A DNA stretch of 64,000 bases from Prorocentrum cordatum (taxonomy: Eukaryota; Sar; Dinophyceae; Prorocentrales; Prorocentraceae), in NCBI GenBank assembly GCA_963575745.1, contig CAUYUJ010014174.1, positions 351,001-415,000 on the forward strand, in the 5' to 3' direction. Below, piece by piece: positions 21,649 to 32,587 of the stretch. Under the pieces are notes generated by a model. The model saw only the letters and a program-made list of their open reading frames with translations. It ran no database searches and was not told the origin of the DNA. Numbering within the stretch: position 1 is the stretch's first letter; each line of letters starts with the position of its first letter. Made by a program: the position numbers and the translations under genes.

Positions 21649-21746
21649 CTCTGGTTAGTGATTCTGCCCCGGGACGCCGCCTTAGCCTGCGCGCGGTGCC
21701 CGCAAAGGGCCGGTACCGGACGGGGGCCAGAATCACTAAACCAGGT
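21649..21746. mobile_element. short inverted-repeat element (CTGGTTTAGTGATTCTG arms)
   Basis: Left arm CTCTGGTTAGTGATTCTGCC, right arm complementary to CCTGGTTTAGTGATTCTGGC; total about 96 bp. The interior is GC-rich and non-coding. 21,750-24,100 beyond it shows no supported gene. Confidence 0.6.
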
Positions 21747-24103
21747 TTGCTGCAGTTTGTGTTTCATCGGGTGGCGTCACGTTGCGGTTAGTGGGTTGGC
21801 CCCGGGGCTCCTTGCGGCACATGGCCGCCGCCCCGCCCGGGGCGCGTTGGGGGACTTTGGTCGGGGCCGCGGCGTTGTGCCAGGGCGGCGGTGTCGCCCC
21901 TTCCCCCCCTTCGCGTTCTTTGTGTCCGATTCCAGCAAGGCGCTTTCTGTTCTGGTCCACAGGAATCCCCTTTGGGGTCGTTTCGGGGCCCCCCGGGGAC
22001 CTGTCGTGATGTCCTTGAGGTATCAGGACGATTTCGAATCGCGCGCTCGTGGGAACCCAGAATTTCGGGAGACCAACCTCCCGCCACAATCGGGGAGAAA
22101 CAACCACCATCTGTTTGCGATCTTGGGGAACCCAGAACTTGGCTGTTGACCGACAGCGGCAGGGCATTGGAGCCATTCCGCGAGGATCCTACCAGTGCGA
22201 GCGATGATCGGAGAAACTATGACACATCTTTGCTGTTGTCTTAAATTGGGGCTGGGGGATCGAAGTTGGCCAGCAGGCAGTCGAGCGATGCTTTCGAGCT
22301 GCGGCGGGGCGGCGTCCTCCGGTCACCGCAGAGGGCAATTTTGATTCAGGCGTGCCTGTGCAAGGCGACGAGATCCGAGGAGTCCGAGAGCTTTGGTTGT
22401 GACTCCTGCGTCTCCCGCGCTGACTCCAATGCGGGGGGCCTGGGCTCGGCTCTCTGGTATAGTGAACCAGATGAAGTTGGTTCGGATCTCCAATTATGAG
22501 GTGAAGGTTATGCGCCGTTTGTTGCAGGTTGGATCGGTTCCGGGCGAATTGCATGTATGAAGACCAAAGATGGGCGGCTAGCCAATCTGTCATTCCATTC
22601 GGGCAGGTCTTCGCCTGCGCGGAGGACCGGCGGATCTTCCGTCGCATGTCCAGGACACGGAGCCGTCGCGTGGTTTAAGCGGGGGCGGAAAAGAGGGGGG
22701 CGATGAATAGGGGGGGTGGATATCATGGAAGGAGCCCTGATATTTCCCCAGATCTCATGGCGCCTCTCCTTATTTCATTACGTCCCTGGCCCCCCCGCTG
22801 GGCCGCGCACGCGCCGCCGGTCATGATTTGCACCCCCCCCTCTTGGACGCCCCCCTCTTGGCCGCCCCCGATTTTAGGCTTGCGTTGATGGCCGAGGCCA
22901 AGCGCCAGGACCTGCGCAGGTCCGCGGACGGTGGGGCCCCTGTTTCGGGCATCAATTTTTTCCGATTGCCGCGACAAAAGACGTCTCCAGTCTCATGCAG
23001 CGAAGGAGAGCGCTGGAGCGATCGCTGCCAGGGTGGATCCTGCTAGCGGCGCCGCTGCTCTCCCCGATGGCGATGGGACAGGCGGCGCGGGCGCGGGAAC
23101 GCCACGACGGGCCGATCCGTTGAACTGATCCCGCCCCGAAGCGGAGGGTGCCGAGATTTTAATTGCATTCGGCGTGGCAGCACGCGTCAACTGCGTCACC
23201 GTGCTGGGCCCTCGAAGACCCGCATTTTCCAGGAGGCGTCTGCCGCGCGCGGGGCGGCGCTCGACGGTGCGGAGGCACGGCGGCCGAGCGCATGCGATCG
23301 CACCTTCACTGCGATTCCCCGGGCCCCCAGGTCGAGGTCCGGGCGCGTTGCAGCCCTTGAAGACTTGTTGGCAATCGCGAGAATGCGGGCCCAAAGTTGT
23401 TGTTTCTGGGAAAAGCGGCAGATCCCTTCGGGCAGGTTCTGTGGAGAGACGATAAGTAATACGCGTTGTTGTTGCAGCCCGATGCCGCTGGGAACCCTCG
23501 CGCGCCCGCCTTGCAAGTGCAACGGGATCGACGCGTGGGCTCGCGCCCCTTGGGCCCACGAATCAAATGCGCCGCAGGATCTAAGGCCCCGAACAACCGG
23601 CGTCAGTCCACCCCCGTGGAATTGAGCCGGCGGCTGGATGGGGCCAAAGTGGACGCGAACATGGCCGACGCGGCCGGCTCCGAGGGCTCCGCCCGCAAGA
23701 TGCAGCGCAGGGGCTGCGACTGTCTCAGAACGACGAAAGGCCGGCAGTCGAGGCGACGGGCCGCCGCAAAATATGGACCGCATCTTGTGGGTCACGTTGC
23801 GCGCGTTTCTCGGGCCCCTCCCCCACCGGGAAACAAAACCAGGGCCTCGACAAATTTGTTTTGCATGTTTTGAATTATTGATTGGTGGAGACAATCGCGG
23901 TCGTCGCCGCGCCGTTGCCCTGATTTAGCAATTTCGGTCGACGGACGCACGCGAAGCGCGCGAGTTTCCTTCTCATAATTATTTCTGCCGCGTGCCGCGT
24001 TTTCCTGGCGCGCGCGCCACGCCGCGCGGGCCACGCCTTGCCCTTTCAGATTCAATCGCTCGCACTAGTGCGCGGGCCGCATGCAGGCCGCAGCCCACGC
24101 GCC

Positions 24104-24226
24104 TCGGGGCCCCTCTTAGGGCTCTCTTGGGGCTCTCTCGGGGTTATCTCGGGGTCATTTCGGCGCCTTCCGAGGCTCGTAGAGAGCCCCAGGGCGGCTC
24201 CGAGAGGGCCCCAAGAGGGGCCCTGA
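24104..24226. mobile_element. inverted repeat with GGGCCCCTCTT arms
   Basis: GGGGCCCCTCTTAGGGCTCT and following CTTGGGGCTCTC pair imperfectly with the complement of AGGGCCCCTCTTGGGGCCCT. Arms about 40 bp. The motif overlaps in style with CTTGGGG minisatellites at 46.1 and 61.3 kb, so a folded minisatellite is an alternative to a mobile element. Confidence 0.5.
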
Positions 24227-24744
24227 GCGTCCCCGGCCCCCCTGAACCACCCTCAATTTCCCCCCCCCTCCCTTTCCGTTTCACCCACGCCTTCCGCCTC
24301 GCCCTCCTCTTCCTCGCCGCATTGCCCCTCCCCCCCTCATTCGCGCGCACCTCCCATTCCACCACCCCCCCCACCAGTCCTCCTGCCAAAGGAACCTGGC
24401 TGTCGCTTTCGGCGACGCACCAGCGCCCTCGGCGAACCGCGCTGCAACGAAAGCGCTGCACTACGCGAGAGTAGTACTATGACATGTTTCCGACATGATG
24501 CGTGGACGCCCAACGCGCGGGCCTACATGACACGTCGAGGGCGCCCGACACGCGCCCGCGCTACAATTCACGACCGAAGTCGGAAACTGTGCTCCGCTGG
24601 CGCACATGCGGTAGCACGCGCGTGCGTTCGGCATCACCCGCGCGGGGCGGCTAACGAATTCGCGGCGTTGCGGTAAAAATGCCATTGTGCCCAACATAGT
24701 TTCGAAGCGCGCTGCGGCGCGCCGCGTTCGAGTTCCCCTCCGCT

Positions 24745-24920
24745 GTCCAGATGGCGGACCCTGCCGCTGAGGCCTGCGGTGGAGATCCCTCTGGGGCTGC
24801 AAGCCGCGTGATGGTGTGCGCTCAAATGGAGCGGCGTCGCCATGTGGACCCAGCCACTGGCGCCTCCGGTGGAACTCCCTATGGGGCCGCGGAGCGATGT
24901 GTTGGGCGCGCCGAAACCGA
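24745..24920 (+). repeat. 88-bp minisatellite, two diverged copies
   Basis: Two copies of the unit that forms the array at 26,617-26,970: ATGGCGGACCCTGCCGCTGA, then GGTGGAGATCCCTCTGGGGC and again GGTGGAACTCCCTATGGGGC. They lie 1.7 kb from the main array. Confidence 0.6.
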
Positions 24921-25150
24921 GAAATTATACAGGGAGGGGCAGGGACAGAAAAAAGGGAGAAGAGGGGGGAAGGAGGAGGGCGACGACGAGGAGGAAGGGA
25001 GAGGGGAAGAGAAACGATGGGGCAGGAAGAAGGGGGGGGGGCGAGTTAGTGGTGCGAGGTGGGAAAGGGGGAAGGAGGGCCAGGGAGGGGGAAAGCCAGG
25101 GGAAAGGGGAGGGATGGGGCAGGGGGGTGGGTGGACGAGTTAGTAAGGAG
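24920..25150 (+). repeat. purine-rich AGGGGGA tract
   Basis: About 200 bp of almost uninterrupted purines with no fixed period. Open frames in it are compositional. 25,150-25,790 has mixed sequence without a supported gene and a C10 run near 25,650. Confidence 0.6.
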
Positions 25151-25917
25151 GAGGAAGGAAGGGTGATAAAGGGAGAGGGTTGGAATATGAGGGAAAGCCG
25201 TGAGACATAGCGTCAACCAGCAGCCCCAACTTGTCCGCAGCAGGGCCCAAATTTCTCCGCGACGCCCCTGCGAGGCTCCCGCGAGCGCCGCCTGAAGGCC
25301 CATGACGCCGCCGAGAACGCCCACAATGCCTTGCCAGTTTTGCACGAAAGCCCCCAAGGCATCTGGGAAATCCCCTCACACAAAAAAGCGAAACCTGCAC
25401 CAACGCCCAAAAGGCTTGCGACCCACAGCGCAGGCATAGCGGCGGGGTTTGCCACAGGCATCGGAATGCCACAGCCTTCGCGCACCCCCGAATCTCCCCT
25501 GGGAACTTCCTGGGGCGAGCTCCACGCAGCGTTCGCCCGACCCCCCCCCCGAAGGGTTGGGCCAGGCAAGCTGAAGTCGGGGGTGCCCGCCACCATGTCC
25601 CCTCGCCCTCTTCCTCCTCCTCATCGTTTTCCTTTTCCTCCTGCCAATCTCCCCCCCCCCCCTCTTCCTCCCCCGCCGCGCCGCCGTGCCCCCCCCCTCG
25701 CCGCGTGACGCTACCGCGCTCCCGTTAGGACCGCGAATCGCCCGGCGAACGCGGCGCGACCTCGTGGGCGCACCAGACTGCTTCGACAAACCGCCCAACC
25801 AAACTGACCGACAAAATGCCCGCCCGGACCGTCGGACGAAATTGCCGCAGGGTCCAGGGGGGCGCATCCTAAGTGTAAAATTTCAATGAATCCGCCCCGC
25901 AGCGAAAGTCAGGAACG

Positions 25918-26110
25918 ATTTTGTCGCGACACTTTCTTGGGCCGGTCAGATTTTTTTGTCGCGGCCGTCGTTTTTTTTGTCGGGCCACCTTTTTTTTGTC
26001 GGCCCATTTTGTCGTGCCGATGTTTTTGTCGGGGTTGTGTTTTTTTTTGTCGGGCGGGTCGGTTTTTTGTCGGTCAATTTTGTCGGGGCAATCGTTTTTT
26101 TGTCGGCTGG
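25918..26110 (+). repeat. T-tract minisatellite (TTTTTTTGTCGG)
   Basis: Ten T-tracts of 4-9 bases, each followed by GTCGG or GTCGC, start near 25,916, 25,951, 25,971, 25,990, 26,007, 26,023, 26,040, 26,063, 26,078 and 26,095, a mean spacing of about 18-20 bp. On the minus strand it would encode a Lys/Pro/Asp-rich repeat (PTRPTKKNTTPTK). The inverse motif CCGACAAAATG occurs at about 25,812. Confidence 0.75.
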
Positions 26111-26616
26111 GCGCCGCCCGCAGCGCATGGGCGCAGGGAGGCGGACGGATCGAATGGCAGCAAGGGCGCACGCGCGCAACGCAGAAGGAAAACAAGAAGG
26201 AGCGCGAACCAGGGCAAGGCAATAACAGCGCGGGGGGGATGCGAGGGTGGCGGCAAGAGCAGATGATGACGAAATGAGAAAGGCATTTGCTTGTAGAGTA
26301 CGTGTCCCGACGGATCCACGCACAGCGGGCGCCGAAGTGATCGCGGCACCTTTGGTCTCCAATCTGTAGCCTCGATGCCAGCATCACAAGCGCGCGCAGG
26401 ATGCTCTGTGGGCACAGTGCTCACGAAGTCCGCCCCGCGCGCGACGCAGCAAGCAGGCGACGTAACTCAACTCCTTCGCGCCGAGAGGCGGGCGGCCACG
26501 CATGTCAGGAAACTCAAAGAGTCCCTCGCGGTCGCCCACGGGGCCTCGCAAAGGCCGATTAGGACCTGGACTCAAATAAGCCTGGCGAAATACCCAACCA
26601 TATGCATCTGCGGGTG

Positions 26617-26970
26617 CCATGTGGGGCCACGAATGCGTGGGGGGTGCGCCAAGATGGGGCGGCGCCGCCATGTGGACCACGCCACTAGGGCCTCCGGTGG
26701 GACTCCATGCGGGGCCGCGAACCGAGCGAGGGGTGCGCCCAAATGGGGCGCAGCCGCCATGTAGACCCTGCCAGCAGGGCCGTCAGTGGAGCTCCATGTG
26801 GGGCCACGAACCGTGCGAGGGGTGCGCCCACATGGGCGGCGCCGCCATGGAGCCATGCCATTGGGGCCTTCGGTGGACCCCCATGTGGGGCCGCGAAACG
26901 GGGGAGGGGGGGTGCGCCCACATGAGGCGGCGCCGCCGCGTGGACCACGATCCAGCATGGATCCTTGCAG
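26617..26970 (+). repeat. 88-bp minisatellite, four copies
   Basis: Units begin with CCATGTGGGGCCACGAA at 26,617, 26,705, 26,794 and 26,881, spaced 88, 89 and 87 bp. Each has GGGTGCGCCCA, then GGCGGCGCCGCCATG, then a GGTGGA boundary. The period is close to 29 codons, which keeps several frames open on both strands. I see no reason to call a gene. Confidence 0.85.
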
Positions 26971-29800
26971 ATCGGCGGGCCTCGCGGAAGCATACAAGCA
27001 TCCAAGAATTTCGGGCCCTGTCCGAGCCCATCGATATCCTCCTGCGTGAATCCATAATCTTCCTGGCAATCATGGTCGGCCCACGCGGCGCAAAAATAAT
27101 TGCCCTGCCTGGCCCACTCGCGCGCCAGACAATTAGCAGGGGCCATTCCACCATACCTGGTGTAGTGGGAGCTCTTCTGTTTCGTGAACCCGTACTGGTC
27201 GCAAAAGTTCATTGGGGGGCCCGGGTGCGCAAACACGGCACAATTTACTGCGTTTCTGCCCGCCGCCATGTTGCCGACGCCTCCCTGGTGTCTCACGCGA
27301 AAGTACGTCTCGCGTGACCGCGTCGCTTTGGATGCGCAGCGCGGTTTTCATTATGGTTTTGCGTCCCCGAGAATTTTCAGAAGTGCGCCTGGCGACCTGC
27401 AAATTTGCGCAACCAGTTGCCATCGCGCCGCGACTTCTGGCGACGCCACCGCCCTCGAACATGCGCGCGCGCACGTGCGAGCCCACGGTTGTAGGTTAGC
27501 GCGCGCCGGCACGCACATCGCGTTTGCTTGTCTATTTCTCCGCCTATCATGCTGTTGCGCGCTGTAGTGTCGCATGGGGCTCGCGCGTGGTTGCGCGACC
27601 TTCCCTGTGGTATTGAACGCAAGGGCGCCTTTGATATCGCTGTGGCAGTGCCACTTGCTCCAAGGTGTTTATTCGATTATCACCGCTGCCGCTGCAAGTG
27701 GCGCGGCGGTTCCTGATCGCAACGTCGCGATTGGTAGGCAATTCGGTCCGCGCCCTTTCGCGCCACACGCTGTTATCGTGGTCCTAATCGGGGCATCAGC
27801 TTGCAGCAAGGAGCATCGCGCGGGCGCTCGCGTTCTCGCGTTCGGTCAGCCGCGATTCGTCCAACGCTGTACCGATCATTTGGCGTTTGAGCGTTTATTT
27901 GATTGAATTACGTTTTGTCGTCAAAAGCGTCGCCAGTAGAATGACATTGCTGACGTTTCCCGCGGGAAATGCGACGCGGCGAACTTGCCGCCGCGCAGCT
28001 TGCCGCCGCGCCCCGCCTGCCGCGGGCCCTAGACAAGACGAGGCATGACAATGCGCGACTCGACAAGGCGCTCGCCGCCGGCCGGCCGGCCGCCCCGGAG
28101 CGGGGCGCGCGGCGGGGCCTCAGCCCCGCAGAATGCCAATTCTCTGATTATCGCCGCGGCCGTTTTTTAATTTTCAAAAATTTACGTTTTTTTCTAGCAG
28201 TTTTGCCTTGCTTCCTGCACTTGGCCGATGAAAGGGAAATTCAGCAATTGCGCGCCTGGGCCGCGGCGCCCGCGATTGAAGGCGGAGAATTCCGAGCCCG
28301 TTGACAAACATCGTGAACAGTTTTGTTTGTCTGTAGGGAACATGGGTCGGATTTCTGACCAGATCTTTAGTTTGGCCGAAGATGCGATGCCGGTGCGTGG
28401 TTGCCGCCGTTAATGGCGAAGTGTGCATCAAGGTGATCAACGTCGACATGGCAGTGTTTGAACTGAAGATTTTTGATTTCATAGCGGACTGTGGGAAGGG
28501 TACGTTTCGCCCTCATCATTGGCCCGCGGCCAATCAGGGACCTTCCGTGCATGGGCGGAGAAGGGGCCCCCCCGCGAAGGCGCGCGAATTTCATCGCCGA
28601 GGCATTGGCAGCGGTTGGAGATCCCACCGGGGCGTGGAAAGTTGGCTGCCACTTTCCAGCTGACAGCGCGGGGCTCTGGCACCTGTCCGACGTGGACAAA
28701 GGCCTTGGGGCGATCAAGAATCAATCATACTATAACGGGGGATTCGGATAATGCCCGGGCTGACAGGGCGAAAAACAAACCGCGACTCAGCGCCGACACT
28801 GGTGGGCCTGCGCGGAGGATCGTCAATGTGATCGCGGGGGTCTCGAACGCGCGCGTGGATCCTGTCGCAATGCGCAATGATAGGCATATCGCCCCGGCGT
28901 TCCGCGGTTATGTCGCCACTATAGCGCTGGAGTGGCAGGGCCATAGGTAGAAGGCCGCGCTGGCGAACCCCAGGCCCTGGCCCCTATTGACGGGGCTCGC
29001 GGGGCCATCGTTCGATTTCGCTGCGGTTGACATGGGGCGTCTCCCACCTCGACAGCCTCGGCAAGGGCCCGTTTCTGAGCGAGGCCAGTTCGCAGAGAAT
29101 CGTTCGCGACAGAATCGGCCAGGTAACGAATGGGCGCAGAGCGCCGCGAGCTACGATGGCCATTCTATCGGCGGAGAGTTTTACTGAGATGGCGATTCGA
29201 CCCCAGCCGAGCATGACGCGGCCGCGCCCGCGGCCGGCTGCCCCCGCACCCGCGCGCGGAGATTGGTGCTGGAAGAGATCGCGAAGGCAGATGCCCTCGC
29301 CGGCGCTGCAGTGGCCAAGACTGAGGATCGGGGCCTCGATAGGGGCAGAGATTGGGGCCCAGGGACGCGGGGCGCACGCGAGTCCAGCGTTCGGTGTGGG
29401 GGGCAAAAGCAAGGGTCGCGAGCGCGATGGGGAGCGCTGGCACAGTCGATGCCATGATCCCGGCTGGCAGCGCTGGCGATGGCGATTGGGTTTTGACTGG
29501 ATATCGCTAGCGCCGCGAAGCTGGCAGCGCCGGCGGTGGCCACAGGAGGTCGGGAAGCGGCGCGGGCGAAGATGAATGGACTGCCAGTCTGGGGAGCGGG
29601 AACAGTTGAAGGACGGCCGCAGCGAGACTCTGGGGGGCGACGACCCTGGGGAGAAATAGGACCATGGAGACAAGTATAGTTGCGGTTGGAGTTAGAAGTG
29701 ACCGAGGTCGTCACGAGCCGCGATGACACTTGTGCGTCGGGGCGACCAGCGCTGGGGGGCCCCGCGTGCCTGTTTGATAAATGCGGGGTCCGTCGAACAC
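26970..29800. other. no supported gene
   Basis: GC-rich sequence with locally AT-rich islands (for example 28,155-28,200). Many short overlapping frames on both strands, none with motifs or clear codon structure. Confidence 0.45.
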
Positions 29801-30005
29801 TCGAGTCGGGTCGGGCGAAAGGGGGGGATTGGGAAAGGGGGGGTTACGAAATTTGCTGCATGCAGCTGGTTTCGGCCTCACCGAGGGGCCCATTCCTCGA
29901 TACATAGCCGCCTCCGGCGCCGGGAGGCGCCGGGAAAATCAGCTACGTGAGCTGATTCTCAACCCCCCCCTTTGCTATCCCCCCCTTTCGCCCGACCCGA
30001 TCGAG
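29801..30005. mobile_element. MITE family TCGGGTCGGGCGAAAG, copy 1, 5-bp duplication
   Basis: The 195-bp body (29,806-30,000) starts TCGGGTCGGGCGAAAGGGGG and ends CTTTCGCCCGACCCGA, flanked by TCGAG on both sides. The interior has a palindrome AATCAGCTACGTGAGCTGATT-like hairpin and GGCGCCGGGAGGCGCC. Non-coding. A second 195-bp copy is at 54,656-54,850. Confidence 0.9.
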
Positions 30006-30610
30006 TTCTTGCCTCTGTGGCGGGAGTAAGCACTGCGCGGAAAGTTGCGTGGAATTGTGTCTGGGGCCGGCGTTCCCCGGGCGCGGCGCGCCGAATGACG
30101 TCGCGCGAGAGTTCGTCTGCCCTGGCGGCCGATTCTGGGGGAGTCGACAACATTCATTCCCGCCTGCGTCGCGGCGTCGCCCATCCGCCCACCGCTGCGG
30201 GAGGCTGGCTCGAGAACCATGGGCGCTTCGAGGAGGTGCTCGGCGAACCTGAGTGCGGGGCGTCGGGGGCGCTTCGTAGGCGGTTGAAGGGGGTTGCCGC
30301 CGCGTCACGTCGTCGATCGACACGAACAAGGTCCTCCGGAAGGAACTCACTGAGTAAGGGGGAAATGTAGGAGATGCGTCACATCGGTGGGGCTGCCATG
30401 CAGGTCAGGTAGAACATCTGAGCAACGACAATCAGTCCCATTTGAGATGATTACTCTTCCTCCTCCCAATGAATCCCCGCTTCTCGTCGCCACGAACCTT
30501 GTCAGATTTCTTCTTTTCCCCTTCATCCCCCGCAGCCTCGCCCTCCACCACTTCGTCCCTGTCACCTGCTAGCAGTTTCCTCGAACGCCGTTGGATTGTT
30601 AAGGTGCGCT
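30005..30610. other. no supported gene
   Basis: Mixed sequence; frames of up to 135 residues on both strands lack motifs. Confidence 0.4.
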
Positions 30611-30613
30611 AGC

Positions 30614-30752
30614 GTACGGCAAATTGAAAGAGAAGTTTCGACAGACCTCGAAGGAGCAGCTCGAGCGCGAAGAGGACGAGCGCGTGAAGGCATCCAAGGT
30701 CCTCGCGGTCGTCCCCTTCCTCCTCTTCACTTTTTTTTTTTCAGCGCCCCTT
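30614..30752 (+). CDS. candidate coiled-coil exon, paralogous to 4.5 kb, plus short intron
   Basis: The frame reads YGKLKEKFRQTSKEQLERE, EDERVKASKV. It matches the 4.5-kb segment best over its last 15 residues (EDERVKASKV versus ADERLQASKV). AAG|GTCCTCGCGG is followed by a C/T tract and TTTTTTTTTTTTCAG at about 30,737-30,751, giving a possible intron of about 50 bp in the same place as the one proposed at 4,580-4,626. Confidence 0.4.
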
Positions 30753-30868
30753 AGTCCCATCCTCGTCTCTGTTCTCGTTTTCGCCCTTCTCGCCACTGTT
30801 CCCCGCGCCCCGCCCTGCTTTTCTTCTCCTCCGTCCCGTCCTTCATCATTCGCTCGTTTTTGTTGCCG

Positions 30869-31061
30869 TACGGTAGGTTTGCGTCGTGTCGACCAGCGGC
30901 GACCCCAGCGCGGGCGTTCAAGGTTGAACGCCGCCGGCGACCCAGAATCGATCGATGTTGAACGATCGGACGTTGCGGCAGCGGCCGATCGTTCAAGGTT
31001 GAACGATCCAGCGCGGTGTCAGGAACCAACGCCAGGGTCGACACCGCACGGACCTGCAGTA
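30869..31061. mobile_element. MITE family TACGGTAGG, copy 2
   Basis: TA-CGGTAGGTTTGCGTCGTGTC on the left and complement of TA-CTGCAGGTCCGTGCGGTGTC on the right, enclosing 189 bp. The interior shares GCGTTCAAGGTTGAACGCCG and CGATCGTTCAAGGTTGAACG with copy 1. TA flanks on both sides support a TA target duplication. Confidence 0.85.
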
Positions 31062-31124
31062 CGTGTCATCGCTCTCCCCTTGACGCTTCTCCGTCTCGTT
31101 TTTGCCCTCCGTCTTTCCTCGTTT

Positions 31125-31259
31125 TTGTTTCTGGTCCGTTCCCCATCCTTCTCCTCCTCCTCCTCCTCCTCCTCCTCCTCCTCCTCCTCCTCCTCCTCCT
31201 CCTCCTCCTCCTCCTCCTCCTCCTCCTCCTCCTTGTTTCTGGTCCGTTCCCCATCCTTC
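31125..31259 (+). repeat. (CTC)27 array bounded by a 27-bp direct repeat
   Basis: TTGTTTCTGGTCCGTTCCCC plus ATCCTTC occurs at 31,125-31,151 and again, identical, at 31,233-31,259. Between them are about 81 bp of pure CTC. 31,270-32,080 beyond it is C/T-rich then mixed, without a supported gene. Confidence 0.95.
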
Positions 31260-32083
31260 AGCTCCCCTGTCGTCCCATCCGTCTTCACCGTTTGCGTCCT
31301 CGCCGTCCCCACCCGTCCCCGCCCAACGGCCTCTTCCTGCCCTCCGCCGCCTCCCGTTCGTCATCCCATTCCTCCTCCCGTTTTTTCCTCGTCCTTTACC
31401 TCATGTTTCATCATCCCCTCGCTGCGTCTCTCCCCACCGTCCTCGCCATCGTCGATCCATCCTTCCCGCCTCGTGCGTGTTCCCCTGCCCCCCTCGTTTG
31501 GCCCCTCTGTTTCACCCCCTCGTCTCGCCTTATCTTTGCCCCTGCCTTCTGAGCGAGGCCTCTCCCGAGATGCAGCGCTGCGACAATACTGCAGCATCCC
31601 AAGCATCACGGCCAGAGCCCTGAACCCAACCTTTCGGCCGCATTTGTCGAGCCGCATCGCCTTGTGATGGTCCTGGGGCGAAGACGCCTGGCGTGAAACA
31701 ACCCAGCAAAGCAGCCTGATAGCAGCAAGTGTGAAGCGGCGGTTCGAGGAGTCGGCTCGGAGGTCGAGACGCGGCCATCTGCAATTCCGTGTTTTTTTGC
31801 CCAGACCTTGGCTGTCCAGACTAAATGTGCATCAGGTTTTGAGGAGAGAGCACCGTTCCTGAATATGTTGTTCGTAAGGATATCTCGGGCGAAATGTCTG
31901 CCAGACCAGGCGTCCTCGGGCTCCCCGGCCCCCTCTGGGGGACTGTTTCGTGAATCTTATTTACTGCTACTAGAGCCCTCCAGCGAAACCGCAGTGGGAG
32001 ACAATTGCAACGGCTGGCCCCAAGGGTCTTGCAGCTGTTCCCCCCCATCCTCGTCGTCCTCCCCCTCCCACTCCCTTGTTTCA

Positions 32084-32105
32084 TCCGTGGCCATTTTGGC
32101 TCAAG
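32084..32105 (+). other. dinoflagellate spliced-leader relict
   Basis: The 22 bases match the dinoflagellate trans-spliced leader consensus except for one A-to-G change at position 6: TCCGTGG then CCATTTTGGCTCAAG. A GT follows directly (CAAG|GTGCCG), as in an SL RNA gene, but the rest of an SL RNA intron is not seen. A pyrimidine tract precedes it (32,041-32,080). I interpret it as a leader copied back into the genome with a retroposed mRNA. The reading frame downstream is short and ends near 32,215. Confidence 0.75.
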
Positions 32106-32342
32106 GTGCCGTCCCAGCTCGAAGGATTAGGTGCAGCGTCCAGGAGGTAGTTATCAGTCATTCGGGATTGATGCCAATATGTCTACCAACGGCTGCCGCT
32201 ATAGTTCTGCCGTGAGGAAGCCGAGCTCGCCGGATTCGGCAGTGAGACGGGGCCTTGCGCCGTCGCGCTGATTCAGCTCGCGGCACCCTCATACGTGAGC
32301 TGGTCGAAGGAAGGTGCCAAATTGAGGGTCCCAGGGTGGAGT

Positions 32343-32390
32343 GAGCCTCCTCCTCCTCCTCCTCCTCCTCCTCCTCCTCCTCCTCCTGCG
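32343..32390 (+). repeat. (CTC)n array
   Basis: About 41 bp of CTC/TCC units at 32,347-32,387. A second, interrupted CTC cluster covers 32,588-32,694 (TCCTCCTCGTCCTGCTCC and similar). The GC-rich segment between is open in several frames, none convincing. Confidence 0.9.
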
Positions 32391-32587
32391 TACAAGTGGC
32401 GTGGCCCCGACGGAGGATCCTCTCACGCATGCCGAGCAGTACCGACGGACAGTTGGCAAAGAAGTGTCCTCGCGGTGGTGGCGATCGCGCTGCTCGGGCT
32501 GCGCCGGGCAAGGCGACCTCGCACCCTCGGGGACTTCGCCCCGTGCGATCGCGTCGAGGTCGAGGCGACCCCAGGAAAAGGGAGGGC

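Noticed and set aside
26617-27317. A 232-residue repeat protein on the plus strand and others on the minus strand
   Set aside because: Openness on both strands follows from the near-multiple-of-three 88-bp period; no sign of selection can be seen by eye.
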